16,255 nt of DNA from Phycisphaerae bacterium (GCA_002862325.1 PKCT01000212.1:1-16255); one strand, 5' to 3'; shown: positions 7,398 through 15,294, counted from the stretch's first letter. Notes: a model not told the origin generated them from the letters alone. Numbers and translations: made by a program.

Positions 7398-8180
7398 TCA
7401 CAGCTCCGTCCGGATGTCCCAGAGGTCGGGGAAGAGCGGTCGGAACAGGGTCTCCCGAAGGTAGGCGGCACCGGGAGAGCCGCCGGTTCCCTGCTTGAAG
7501 CCGATCGTGCGTTCCACCATCTTCACGTGGCGATATCGCCACTCCTGAATCCCCTCGTCGAGGTCGACCAGAAGTTCGCACAGGCCACGAAGTCGAGGTT
7601 CCTCGTGATACATCCGGATGAGACTGGCCTGGAGACCCGGGCATGATTCGATGGGGCTCGTGACGGGCGCCGAGACCGCGACGTCGGGGACATCGACGCC
7701 GTGCCGCGAGAGATAGTTGAGGAACGTCGACCAGACCGACGGCGATTCGAGTCGGCGCTGGAGCACGGCCTGCTCCGCCGATCCTTTCGGATAGTTCTTG
7801 AGCGGTCCTGGGCGCTTGTGGCCGAGGAGAAACTCCCATTCTCGAAACTGCACGCTCTGGAAGCCACTCGAACTGGCGAGGAAGTCGCGGAAGGAAAGAA
7901 AGGAGACCGGGGTCATCGTCTCCAGGACGTCGATCTGTGCCACCATGGTCTTGAGGATGGTGAGCATCCTGACCAGAGTGGCCTCGGCACCGACCTGGTC
8001 GTCCCGGTCGAGGAGGCGTACGAGCTGTTCGGTTTCGTGGAGTTCCTGCCTGAACCAGAGCTCGTACACCTGGTGGATCACGATGAACAGATGTTCGTCG
8101 TGCTCGGGGCCGTCCGAACGAGGCGACTGCAGCGTCAGGAGCTCGGGAATTCGAAGATACGAAGCGTAGGTCAGGTCCAC
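7398..8180 (-). CDS. kynA: Tryptophan 2,3-dioxygenase
   Basis: This 260-residue haem enzyme opens the indole ring of L-tryptophan to N-formylkynurenine, the first step of the kynurenine pathway, in the cytoplasm. All family landmarks are visible. LTYASYL at 3-9 carries active-site tyrosines, and FIVIHQVYELWFRQ holds F32 and the distal H36. FRDFLASSSGFQS starts with R98, which binds the substrate carboxylate in relatives. YRHVKMVERTIG has the haem-ligating H218, and GTGGSPG contains T232. Spacing matches the Xanthomonas enzyme from the N-terminus onward, so it should be active. The start is GTG at 8180: the N-terminus is then complete and overlaps the end of crtN by 10 bases, suggesting translational coupling. 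An upstream in-frame extension would run into crtN. No kynureninase or formamidase gene is present in the window. Confidence 0.93.
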   Translation of the reverse strand: MDLTYASYLRIPELLTLQSPRSDGPEHDEHLFIVIHQVYELWFRQELHETEQLVRLLDRDDQVGAEATLVRMLTILKTMVAQIDVLETMTPVSFLSFRDFLASSSGFQSVQFREWEFLLGHKRPGPLKNYPKGSAEQAVLQRRLESPSVWSTFLNYLSRHGVDVPDVAVSAPVTSPIESCPGLQASLIRMYHEEPRLRGLCELLVDLDEGIQEWRYRHVKMVERTIGFKQGTGGSPGAAYLRETLFRPLFPDLWDIRTEL

Positions 8181-9778
8181 GCGGCCAATGGTACGTCGAT
8201 CTTCCGGTCGCCGTCGTTGGTCGATCCATCGAACGGGGTCCAGGCGCTGGGCGGCGCCACGCCGACTTCCTTGCAGAGGAGATCGGCGGTGATCTCGGAC
8301 GAGAGGAAGATCACCGGGAGCCCGGATCCGGGATGGGTGCCCCCGCCCACCAGCCATACGCCGTCGACGTCCTCGAGACGATGATGCGGTCGCCGGTGCA
8401 GCATCTGGTCGAGACCGTGTGCGAGATTGAACGTCGCGCCGATGTTGATTCGCTCCGAGGCCCAGTCGGCGGGTGTGACGACCTTTTCGGCTTGGATTCG
8501 GGATCGAATCCCCCCGATGCCGAAGGTGCTCTCGAGACGATCGAGGGTCTCCTCGCGGTAGCGGAGCCCTTCGACTCGCCAGTCGATGTCGGCGGTCGTG
8601 TTCGGAGTCGGAACCAGGACGTAGAGGGAACTGGAGCCTGCCGGCGCGAGCGTCGGATCCAGGCGGGAGGGGTTGTGGACGTAGGTCGATGCATCCCGCG
8701 TCAGACGCCCATCGCGAATGTCGTCGAGATTGTCGCGGTAGCCTCGGCTCGTGTAGATCGTGTGATGGGGGAGGTCGACCTCGCCGTCGAGGCCGAGGTA
8801 GAGCATGAAGGTGCTGCACGAGTACTTCTTGCCGTCGATCGTCCGGTCGGTCCACTTTCGGCGAAGATGCTCGGGGATCAGCTTCTTCATCGCCCAGGCC
8901 GCGTCGGCGTTCACGACGACGTGGTCGTAGCGATGATCGCCGCTCTTGGACCGGAGTCCGGTTGCCCGTCTGCCTTCGAACTCGATGCCCTCGACCGGAT
9001 CGTCGGTGATGATCCGTCCGCCCATCTCGCGGAACACCTTCGCCATCGCGGTGAGGAGCGCGTTGCAGCCACCGCGGGGATGCCACACGCCGTACTCGTA
9101 CTCGATGAACGGAAGGATCGAGAAGAGGCCCGGGCAGTCGAACGGACTCATGCCGAGATACTTGCTCTGGAAGGAGAGGGCCAGACGCACGTGATCGTTC
9201 TTGAAGTAGGAGGAGAGGTTGCTGTGCACCGACTGCCACGGCTTCAAGGACGGCCCAACCTTGATCGCGTCCCAGGTCATCAGATCGCGGATCGATCGGA
9301 TGGGACTGCGCAGGATCGGCGTCATCCGTTCCAGCTTGCGGCGATTGTCCGTCATGAACCGCCGAAATGCGTCGCCATCACCCGGCTCGATGGCCTCGAG
9401 CTGAGCGACCATGCGATCGACGTCCTGAGTCGCATCGATCTGGAGCGGAGCACCTTCGGGTTGACCGATCATGAGCCGGTACATCGGGTCGAGTCGGTGG
9501 AGTTCGACCTCGTCCGCGAGTCGTCTGCCGCAGGCCGAGAAGATCTCTTCGAGGACCCAGGGCATCATGAAGAAGGTCGGCCCCGTGTCGAAACCGAAAT
9601 CTCCGACGGTGGTGCGACGCGTGCGGCCCCCCACGACCGGTTGCGCCTCGTGGATCGTGACGTCGAGGCCGGCGGCTGCGAGCAGCATGCCCGCGGCGAG
9701 TCCTCCCGGACCGGCTCCCACCATGCCGATGTGTTGTTCGTTCGGAGTGGACGACGCGCCGGGAACAGTCGCAATCAT
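8171..9778 (-). CDS. crtN: CrtN-like squalene/dehydrosqualene (diapophytoene) desaturase
   Basis: This 535-residue FAD flavoprotein of the CrtI family introduces conjugated double bonds into a carotene precursor at the membrane. The FAD-binding fold opens with HIGMVGAGPGGLAAG (16-30) and VVGGRTR (48-54). The family C-terminal motif is VWLVGGGTHPGSGLPV (474-489). Several stretches resemble staphylococcal CrtN more than CrtP: FDTGPTFFMMP, EPGDGDAFRRFMTD, SILPFIEYEYGVW, YSCSTFMLYLGLD and RDASTYVHNPSRLDPTLAPAG. Hence I read it as the C30 desaturase, acting on squalene or dehydrosqualene. ATG at 9778 gives a normal N-terminus but lacks a clear SD site; the open frame upstream to 10180 crosses the divergent aldehyde dehydrogenase gene and is rejected. 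It is divergent from that gene and overlaps tryptophan dioxygenase. A C40 substrate cannot be excluded by eye. Confidence 0.85.
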   Translation of the reverse strand: MIATVPGASSTPNEQHIGMVGAGPGGLAAGMLLAAAGLDVTIHEAQPVVGGRTRRTTVGDFGFDTGPTFFMMPWVLEEIFSACGRRLADEVELHRLDPMYRLMIGQPEGAPLQIDATQDVDRMVAQLEAIEPGDGDAFRRFMTDNRRKLERMTPILRSPIRSIRDLMTWDAIKVGPSLKPWQSVHSNLSSYFKNDHVRLALSFQSKYLGMSPFDCPGLFSILPFIEYEYGVWHPRGGCNALLTAMAKVFREMGGRIITDDPVEGIEFEGRRATGLRSKSGDHRYDHVVVNADAAWAMKKLIPEHLRRKWTDRTIDGKKYSCSTFMLYLGLDGEVDLPHHTIYTSRGYRDNLDDIRDGRLTRDASTYVHNPSRLDPTLAPAGSSSLYVLVPTPNTTADIDWRVEGLRYREETLDRLESTFGIGGIRSRIQAEKVVTPADWASERINIGATFNLAHGLDQMLHRRPHHRLEDVDGVWLVGGGTHPGSGLPVIFLSSEITADLLCKEVGVAPPSAWTPFDGSTNDGDRKIDVPLAAWT

Positions 9779-9895
9779 GTCGCTGGTTTCGATGTCGAGT
9801 CCCTTCGGATGCGATGTCAGGAGATGAACGCGGGAAAAGCGGAGTAAAAAGTAGCGAATCCAGCCGCTTGGTGCTCGCGAACTCCGGCTGAGTCG

Positions 9896-9911
9896 GTTGA
9901 GATGTTGAGAT
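9896..9911 (+). repeat. Tandem 8-bp direct repeat in the crtN/aldehyde dehydrogenase control region
   Basis: GTTGAGAT occurs twice back to back (9896-9903 and 9904-9911), 21 bases before the ATG at 9933. Exact tandem octamers in a divergent promoter region are typical of regulator-binding sites. TTGAGA within the second copy could also serve as a -35 element, with TCTTAT (9929-9934) as a weak -10. Confidence 0.45.
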
Positions 9912-9931
9912 CGATTACGTTGTTGCGATCT
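9908..9931. promoter_or_regulatory. Inverted repeat in the crtN/aldehyde dehydrogenase control region
   Basis: AGATCG (9908-9913) and CGATCT (9926-9931) are perfect inverted copies 12 bases apart. They overlap the tandem octamer and end 1 base before the plus-strand ATG at 9933. This may be an operator or a short hairpin at the translation start. Six-base arms can arise by chance. Confidence 0.3.
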
Positions 9932-9932
9932 T

Positions 9933-11414
9933 ATGAAACGATCCCGAATGCGCACGCTCGAAACGGACCAGGAATCACTCGCGACGAAAGAGAGCGATTT
10001 GAACGTTTCGGTCGACGCGCGCGTCGAACGGAACTCGTCGTTGGATACTAGGCTTGGTCCACCCGCGTCGCGGGCCAGGAGATTGTGGGCTTCACGCTTC
10101 GGCTCGATGGTCGCCGCTGATGTGGACACGCTCGCCGCACTGGCCGGGGAGGAGATCTCCAAGCCTGACTGGGAACTCATGGCGGCGGAGGTGATGCCGC
10201 TGGTCGCGGCGTGTCGATGGCACCATCGACGGGCCGGAAGGGTGCTGGCGGATCGCCGACTTCGCGATCGGCCCTGGTGGCTCCTCGGTCAGCGATCCCG
10301 CGTGGTGCGCGTACCGTTCGGCCGAGTCGGCATCATCGCGACCTGGAACTACCCCGTACAGCTCCTCGGCGTCCAGCTCCTGCAGGCGGTGGTCGCGGGG
10401 AATCGCGTCGTGGTGAAGCCAAGCGAGCGGGTGCCGCGGACCCAGGCGAGACTGCTGGAACTCGCGGCGTCCGCCGGTCTGGACGAGCGGGAGCTCGAGG
10501 TCCTCTCCTCCGACCGGGAGGCCGGTGCGGCACTCCTTCAGGACCCCGAGATCGACCACGTCGTCTTTACGGGATCGACCGAGGTTGGTCGACGGGTGGC
10601 GGAGGCATGCGCAACGCGTCTCATTCCAAGCACGCTCGAACTTTCGGGCTGCGATTCCGTGGTGGTGATGCCCGATGGAGATCCCGTTCTCGCGGCACGG
10701 GTCGCCTGGGCGGCCCTGACCATGAATCACGGACAGACCTGCATGGCTCCACGAAGAGTCCTGGTCCATGATTCGATCGCATCCCGATTCGCCGAAGCCC
10801 TTGTTCCGCTCGCGGCGGGCGCTCAGCGTCGTTCGTTGGCGGACGCAGGCGCGGCACGGCGGCACCACGAGCTGGTGCAGGACGCTGTCCGTCACGGTGC
10901 TCGTCTGGCGTCTCTGATCCCGGATTCTCCGGAGGGTGACGCGGTTCGGGCCGAGGTGGCCCTGGACTGTCCCGTCGATGCCGAAGCCTTCTCCGCAGAG
11001 CACTTCGGCCCGCTCATGGTGACGCATGCCTGGTCGACCGAACAGGAGCTGATCGAGCTGCATCGGCGAGGAGGGAAGCAGTTGGCCACCAGCGTGTTCA
11101 CCTCCGCTCCAGGGCGGGTTGACGGACTGCTCTCCAGGCTCGGTGGCGGCATGGTCACGGTCAACGATGCCATCGTGCCCTTCGCGCACCCGAGCGCACC
11201 GCTCGCTCCGGTCGATCAGAGTGGGTGGGGAGTCAGCCAGGGCATGGAGGGGCTGTTGTCCCTGACGCGACCGGTCGTCGTCAGTCGGACCGGCCGGCTT
11301 CGGGTACCGGTCGGCGAACCGGACGAAAACGCGAAGATGATGCTTCGTACGCTGGTGCGAAGATGGGGGCGCGGCGCGTCGCCGCCTCCCGCCAGAGTGC
11401 AGGATCCTGATTGA
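9933..11414 (+). CDS. Aldehyde dehydrogenase, probably acting on a diapocarotenal
   Basis: This 493-residue enzyme belongs to the NAD(P)-dependent aldehyde dehydrogenase superfamily, and all catalytic residues are present. N139 lies in ATWNYP, K162 in VVKPSE, the general base E236 in TLELSGCD, and the nucleophile C270 in NHGQTCMAP. FTGSTEVG (212-219) is the usual cofactor-binding turn. Its place between crtN and crtP suggests that it oxidises the terminal aldehyde made by CrtP to a carboxylic acid, like AldH of the staphyloxanthin route and the Ald/CrtNc enzymes of other C30 pathways. Residues 1-42 look unstructured and are atypical. The true start may therefore lie later, for example ATG 9948 or TTG 10041; none of these has a good SD site. 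The stop is 29 bases before the crtP ATG. Confidence 0.85.
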   Translation: MKRSRMRTLETDQESLATKESDLNVSVDARVERNSSLDTRLGPPASRARRLWASRFGSMVAADVDTLAALAGEEISKPDWELMAAEVMPLVAACRWHHRRAGRVLADRRLRDRPWWLLGQRSRVVRVPFGRVGIIATWNYPVQLLGVQLLQAVVAGNRVVVKPSERVPRTQARLLELAASAGLDERELEVLSSDREAGAALLQDPEIDHVVFTGSTEVGRRVAEACATRLIPSTLELSGCDSVVVMPDGDPVLAARVAWAALTMNHGQTCMAPRRVLVHDSIASRFAEALVPLAAGAQRRSLADAGAARRHHELVQDAVRHGARLASLIPDSPEGDAVRAEVALDCPVDAEAFSAEHFGPLMVTHAWSTEQELIELHRRGGKQLATSVFTSAPGRVDGLLSRLGGGMVTVNDAIVPFAHPSAPLAPVDQSGWGVSQGMEGLLSLTRPVVVSRTGRLRVPVGEPDENAKMMLRTLVRRWGRGASPPPARVQDPD

Positions 11415-11443
11415 AACCCAGACGGGTTGGAGCCCAAGACTTC

Positions 11444-13033
11444 ATGTCGAATTCCAAAACCAAGGTGGTGGTGATCGGTGGAGGGCTGGCCGGGCTGGCC
11501 TCCGCGGTCGAATTGAGCACGCGAGGGCTCGACGTGACCATCGTCGATCGCAACGATCATCTCGGCGGAAAGATGAACGTGCTCGAGGCCGAAGGCTTTA
11601 CCTTCGACATGGGGCCCACCATCCTCACGATGCCCCAGGTCATTCGAGGAATCATCTCCCGAACCGGTCGACGGGTCGAGGACTACGTGGACATCGTCGA
11701 CCTGGATCCGCAGTGGCGATGCTTCTATGACGATGGCACGATCATCGACCTGCGCTCCGGTCTGGAGGAGATGGCCACCGCGCTCGACCTGCAGTTCCCG
11801 GGGCAGGAGGTCGGCGCGGGGTGGCGCTCGTTCATCGAGTACAGCCGACGAATGTACGGTCTGAGCGAAAAGGTCTTCTTCTACAAGGATCTGGGCGGCG
11901 TGCTCGACCTGATGCGTCGTACCCCCTCGACCGATCCCGCCATTCTCAAGGACGTGCTCCACATGCGGATGCACTCCACGGTCGGCGCGACCATTCGGAA
12001 GCACATCCGCGAGCCGCATGTCGCGCAGCTGTGCGAGCATTTCCTGCAGTACGTGGGGTCGAGTCCCTTCCTCGCCCCGGCGATCCTGACCCTTATCGCG
12101 GCCGCACAGGTCGATCACGGCTGCTGCTACGCCATGGGAGGAACGAGGATGATCGCGCGGAGCCTCCGCCGGATCCTCGAGGAGGAGAAGGCGACGATCA
12201 TCACCGGAGTCGGAGCGAAACGCATCCATCGCAAGGGCGGCCGGGCCACTGCGGTGGAGCTCGAGGACGGCCGCACCATCGAGGCGGACGTCGTGGTGAG
12301 CAACTGCGACGTCCAGAGGACCTATCGCGATCTTCTCGGCGACGACGTGAGCCTGAACGAGCAGGCCAGGATCGGCCGTCGGTATGAGCCGGCGTGCAGC
12401 GGCGTCGTCCTCTACCTCGGACTCGATCGCCAGTACGACCATCTGCTCCATCACGACTTCCTCTTCAGCAACGACCCAGAGTTCGAATTCGACGACATCT
12501 ATCACCGCGGCATTCCCGCCCGGGATCCTTCGATCTACCTCTGCGTCCCAAGTCGCACGGACCCGGGACAGGCGCCGAGCGGATGCGAGGCACTCTACGC
12601 CCTGATCCACACGCCGTACCTCCGTCCGGGGCAGGAGTGGCACGGGCCCGGTGGCCTGCTCGAGCAGTACCGGCCCACGATCATCGACAAGCTCAAGCGC
12701 CACGGCATGGAGGACATCGAGGACCACATCGTGGTCGAGCGTCATCTCACACCGACCGACATCGACCGGATGTACAACGCCGAGGGTGGTGCGATCTACG
12801 GGCTGGCGAGTCACGGCCGACTGGCCGGAGGTTTCAAGCCGAGGAACCGAAGCCGGGTCCTCAAGAATCTCTACTTCGCCGGTGGCAGCGCCAATCCGGG
12901 GCCGGGTGTGCCGATGGTCCTCATGAGCGGCGTCACCGCGGCCATCGCGGTGAGCGAAGACTTGGAGATCGGCGATCCCCGATCCGGACGCGACGACGCG
13001 GTCGAATCGGAAGAGCCGATGCTGGTGGGGTGA
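11444..13033 (+). CDS. crtP: CrtP/CrtNb-like carotenoid terminal oxidase (diapocarotene oxygenase)
   Basis: This 529-residue CrtI-family flavoprotein is a paralogue of the crtN product. The FAD motif is VVVIGGGLAGLAS (8-20), followed by LGGKMN (40-45); the C-terminal motif is LYFAGGSANPGPGVPMV. Segments that fit CrtP better than CrtN are DMGPTILTMP, DPQWRCFYDDGTIIDL, QYVGSSPFLAPAILTL, LHHDFLFSND, and DPSIYLCVPSRTD. CrtP-type enzymes do not desaturate but oxidise a terminal methyl of the C30 chain to an aldehyde, which the neighbouring dehydrogenase would take to the acid. I chose ATG at 11444, with GGAG 12 bases upstream. A TTG at 11411 overlaps the preceding stop and is the alternative. The stop codon overlaps a GTG in the acyltransferase frame. 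Separation of CrtN and CrtP roles was made by eye against remembered staphylococcal sequences. Confidence 0.85.
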   Translation: MSNSKTKVVVIGGGLAGLASAVELSTRGLDVTIVDRNDHLGGKMNVLEAEGFTFDMGPTILTMPQVIRGIISRTGRRVEDYVDIVDLDPQWRCFYDDGTIIDLRSGLEEMATALDLQFPGQEVGAGWRSFIEYSRRMYGLSEKVFFYKDLGGVLDLMRRTPSTDPAILKDVLHMRMHSTVGATIRKHIREPHVAQLCEHFLQYVGSSPFLAPAILTLIAAAQVDHGCCYAMGGTRMIARSLRRILEEEKATIITGVGAKRIHRKGGRATAVELEDGRTIEADVVVSNCDVQRTYRDLLGDDVSLNEQARIGRRYEPACSGVVLYLGLDRQYDHLLHHDFLFSNDPEFEFDDIYHRGIPARDPSIYLCVPSRTDPGQAPSGCEALYALIHTPYLRPGQEWHGPGGLLEQYRPTIIDKLKRHGMEDIEDHIVVERHLTPTDIDRMYNAEGGAIYGLASHGRLAGGFKPRNRSRVLKNLYFAGGSANPGPGVPMVLMSGVTAAIAVSEDLEIGDPRSGRDDAVESEEPMLVG

Positions 13034-13047
13034 GTGGAAAGGGAGAC

Positions 13048-13851
13048 ATGATCGCGGAAGGAGGGGTCTGGCCCGAACGGCCGTCGCCTCGCTTCCGTCT
13101 GTTCTTCGCGCGATACGTCCGTCGACTGATGGGGAAGCGCTTCCACGCGGTCAGGATCATCTCGGGGGACGACGCCACGCTCGAGGAGGCCGCCGGATCC
13201 CCCCGACCGCTGATCGCACTCCTGAGCCACGCCTCCTGGTGGGATCCGCTCCTGACGCTGCTGCTCTGGCGACGCTACCTGTCGAGGAGGGACATCCTTG
13301 CGGCAATGGATGCGGAGCAGCTGCGACGGTTCGGATTCTTCCGCCGTCTCGGAGTCTTCGGCATCGACCCCGACGACGCCCGGTCGCTCGACGCCATGAG
13401 GCGACACGTGCTCGAGCGATTCCAACGAAGTGATCCCGTCGTGCTCGTCCTGACGCCTCAAGGGCGATTCACCGATCCACGGGAACCGATTCGACTCCGA
13501 CCCGGTGCCGCGGCGATCGCGGCAGCGTCGCCGATCCCGCCCGAAGTCGTTTCCATCTCTGTGGAGTACGCGTTCTGGCAGGATGCGCGTCCGGAAATCC
13601 TGGTGTCGGCCACCAAGGTCGACACGCCGGTGTCGTCCTCGTCGACCGCGGCCTGGCAGCGGGTCCTGACCGACGCCATGGTCCGTTCCCAGGAACGACT
13701 GGCGACCGCCGCCATCGATCGTCGTCCCGAGGCGTTCGATCTCGTGCTGGACGCGGGGGCGAGGATCAATCCCGTGATGGACCTCTGGCTGAGATGGCGT
13801 GGTCAGTCCGGTGGGATCGAGGCCCGCCGCAACGGGGAGGCGACCGGATGA
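13048..13851 (+). CDS. PlsC-like acyltransferase, probably acylating a glycosyl carotenoid
   Basis: This 267-residue protein belongs to the lysophospholipid/glycerol-phosphate acyltransferase superfamily. The catalytic HX4D motif is SHASWWDP (H61, D66). A second conserved block is LTPQGRFTDP (135-144), where PlsC proteins usually show EGTR-like residues. FRRLGVFGID precedes it, as in family members. It lacks the several membrane spans of PlsY and is not visibly like the small staphylococcal CrtO. Position between crtP and crtQ suggests that it esterifies the sugar of a glycosylated carotenoic acid with a fatty acid. A phospholipid-building role remains possible. ATG at 13048 has AAAGG 5 bases upstream. 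An in-frame GTG at 13030 overlapping the crtP stop (GTGA) is the alternative. Its own stop overlaps the crtQ start (ATGA), so the genes form one operon. Confidence 0.78.
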   Translation: MIAEGGVWPERPSPRFRLFFARYVRRLMGKRFHAVRIISGDDATLEEAAGSPRPLIALLSHASWWDPLLTLLLWRRYLSRRDILAAMDAEQLRRFGFFRRLGVFGIDPDDARSLDAMRRHVLERFQRSDPVVLVLTPQGRFTDPREPIRLRPGAAAIAAASPIPPEVVSISVEYAFWQDARPEILVSATKVDTPVSSSSTAAWQRVLTDAMVRSQERLATAAIDRRPEAFDLVLDAGARINPVMDLWLRWRGQSGGIEARRNGEATG

Positions 13852-15074
13852 TCGTCGTCGGTTCGATGCTCGAGTCCGATGTCGCGTCCTGGTGGATGCT
13901 CGGGTCGTTGCTGGTCTCGGCCGGCGCCCTGGCGATGGTCTCCTTGAATCTCGTTCGGTTCCGGACGGCGCCCACCGAGTCCGACGAGGAGGGGTGGACG
14001 GTGACCGTCTGCATTCCCGCCCGCAACGAGGCGTCGAACCTGGAGGACTGTGTTCGCAGTATCCTCGCCGCCGCGGACGAGGATCCGAGCGCACGCACCC
14101 GTGTGATGGTCTACGACGATGGAAGCGAGGACGAGACTCCGGCCATACTCGCCCGGCTCGTCGAGGAGGACGATCGGGTCGAAGCCGCCGCGGTATCGCC
14201 ACTCCCCGACGGTTGGAACGGCAAGCAGCACGCGTGCGACTGCATGGGACGGCAGGCGAAGACCGACTGGATTCTCTTCACCGACGCGGACGTGCGTTTC
14301 GCTCCGGACAGTCTCCGGCGAACGCGGGCCGAGCTCCATCGCTCCTCCAGGCCTGGTCGGCCGATCATGCTGCTTTCCGCGTTCCCCCGGGAGGAGACCG
14401 GTTCGCTGGGTGAGGGGCTGGTGATCCCCTTCATCCACGTGATTCTCCTCTCCTATCTGCCGATCGGAAGGATGCGGCGCACCCTCGATCCGGCTGCGAG
14501 CGCGGCGTGCGGCCAGTTCGTCCTCTGCCAGCGAGTCGCGTGGTTGGAGGCGGGGGGGCACGGCGCAATTCGGGAATCGATGCACGACGGCGTCCGTCTT
14601 CCGAGAATTTTTCGATCGTGTGGACATGCGACCGACATCTTCGACGGCACCGACATCGTGCGATGTCGGATGTATCGAGGCTTTTCGGAGACGTGGGCGG
14701 GATTCACTAAGAACGCGTACGAGGGCTTGGGGAATCCGATCCTCCTGGTGTTGTTGACCGTGCTCCATCTCGGTGGCCAGCTCGCACCCTGGATCCTGAC
14801 GCTCATCGCCATCGGCGGCGGAATGGGCTTTCCTGGGTTCGAGAACGGGGTTCAGGCCTCGACTTCGCTGCTTCTCGCAGGCGCCGCGATCGGGTGCCAG
14901 ATGGTGGTGAGGTTTCGTCTGGCGGCGCGTTTCGAACAGTCCCTCGCCGGTGCGCTGCTTCACCCGATCGGTCTCATCCTGCTCACCGTCATCCAGTGGT
15001 GGAGCTTTCGACTGCACGTGTCTGGACAACGGACGTGGCGTGGTCGCGTTGCAAAGTCGACCGCGATCACTTGA
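13848..15074 (+). CDS. crtQ: CrtQ-like carotenoid glycosyltransferase (GT family 2)
   Basis: This 408-residue membrane glycosyltransferase has an N-terminal anchor (about 13-35), a GT-A domain, and three hydrophobic C-terminal segments (about 297-325, 336-356, 366-387). GT2 landmarks are CIPARNEASN (55-64), YDDGSEDET (89-97), and FTDADVRF (144-151) with the metal-binding DAD. NGKQHAC (124-130), GGHGAIRESMHDGV and RMYRGFSETWAGFTKNA resemble the matching parts of staphylococcal CrtQ, which attaches glucose to diaponeurosporenoic acid. Hopanoid-linked HpnB-type glycosyltransferases are close relatives and are the main alternative, but the neighbours favour a carotenoid substrate. ATG at 13848 has GGGGAGG 7 bases upstream and overlaps the preceding stop by 4 bases. 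It is the last gene of the plus-strand operon. Confidence 0.82.
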   Translation: MIVVGSMLESDVASWWMLGSLLVSAGALAMVSLNLVRFRTAPTESDEEGWTVTVCIPARNEASNLEDCVRSILAAADEDPSARTRVMVYDDGSEDETPAILARLVEEDDRVEAAAVSPLPDGWNGKQHACDCMGRQAKTDWILFTDADVRFAPDSLRRTRAELHRSSRPGRPIMLLSAFPREETGSLGEGLVIPFIHVILLSYLPIGRMRRTLDPAASAACGQFVLCQRVAWLEAGGHGAIRESMHDGVRLPRIFRSCGHATDIFDGTDIVRCRMYRGFSETWAGFTKNAYEGLGNPILLVLLTVLHLGGQLAPWILTLIAIGGGMGFPGFENGVQASTSLLLAGAAIGCQMVVRFRLAARFEQSLAGALLHPIGLILLTVIQWWSFRLHVSGQRTWRGRVAKSTAIT

Positions 15075-15098
15075 CGCGGCAGCGCAGGCTTTGATACT
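15071..15098 (+). promoter_or_regulatory. Promoter-like site overlapping the end of crtQ
   Basis: TTGACG (15071-15076, five of six bases of the -35 consensus), 16 bases, GATACT (15093-15098, four of six of the -10 consensus). A run of seven T residues follows immediately. Transcription would begin near 15105, about 200 bases before the helicase ATG, so it would drive either a long leader or a separate small RNA. Confidence 0.4.
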
Positions 15099-15141
15099 TT
15101 TTTTCATGGACGCCTCGTGTTTGCGGCGCCACGACATCGCG

Positions 15142-15157
15142 ACGCTCCTGCGAGCGT
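15142..15157 (+). repeat. Short hairpin in the crtQ/helicase gap
   Basis: ACGCTC (15142-15147) pairs with GAGCGT (15152-15157) around a four-base loop, CTGC. It lies 6 bases before the longer inverted repeat and could form the first stem of a structured RNA. Confidence 0.35.
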
Positions 15158-15163
15158 GCGCAT

Positions 15164-15203
15164 CACGACCGACGAGGCGACTCCGACCGTCCCGTCGGTC
15201 GTG
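15164..15203 (+). terminator. 11-bp inverted repeat, possible terminator of the carotenoid operon
   Basis: CACGACCGACG (15164-15174) pairs perfectly with CGTCGGTCGTG (15193-15203) across an 18-base loop. TCATTTCC follows, which is a poor U-tract. It is the strongest stem after crtQ and lies 90 bases past its stop codon. It could end the operon, end a small RNA begun at the upstream promoter, or be part of a long leader. Confidence 0.45.
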
Positions 15204-15261
15204 TCATTTCCAGGTTGGCCATGATCGAGTTCCGCCTGGCCCGGACCGCGAAGGGCTCGAC

Positions 15262-15285
15262 ACGATGGGCGGGACATTCCATCGT
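15262..15285. promoter_or_regulatory. Inverted repeat around the putative helicase -35, possible operator
   Basis: ACGATGG (15262-15268) and CCATCGT (15279-15285) are perfect inverted copies 10 bases apart. The central bases contain GGGACA (15271-15276), which lies 18 bases before the TAGCAT -10 candidate. A dimeric repressor bound here would cover the promoter. Confidence 0.4.
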
Positions 15286-15294
15286 CCGACGACC

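Noticed and set aside
9779..10180. N-terminal extension of CrtN up to 10180
   Set aside because: The extra 134 residues are Ser/Arg-rich, cross the divergent promoter and run antisense into the aldehyde dehydrogenase gene.
12871..15137. Minus-strand open frames of 443 and 444 codons opposite the acyltransferase and crtQ
   Set aside because: Neither shows a known domain, while the plus strand has catalytic motifs, SD sites and overlapping stop/start codons.
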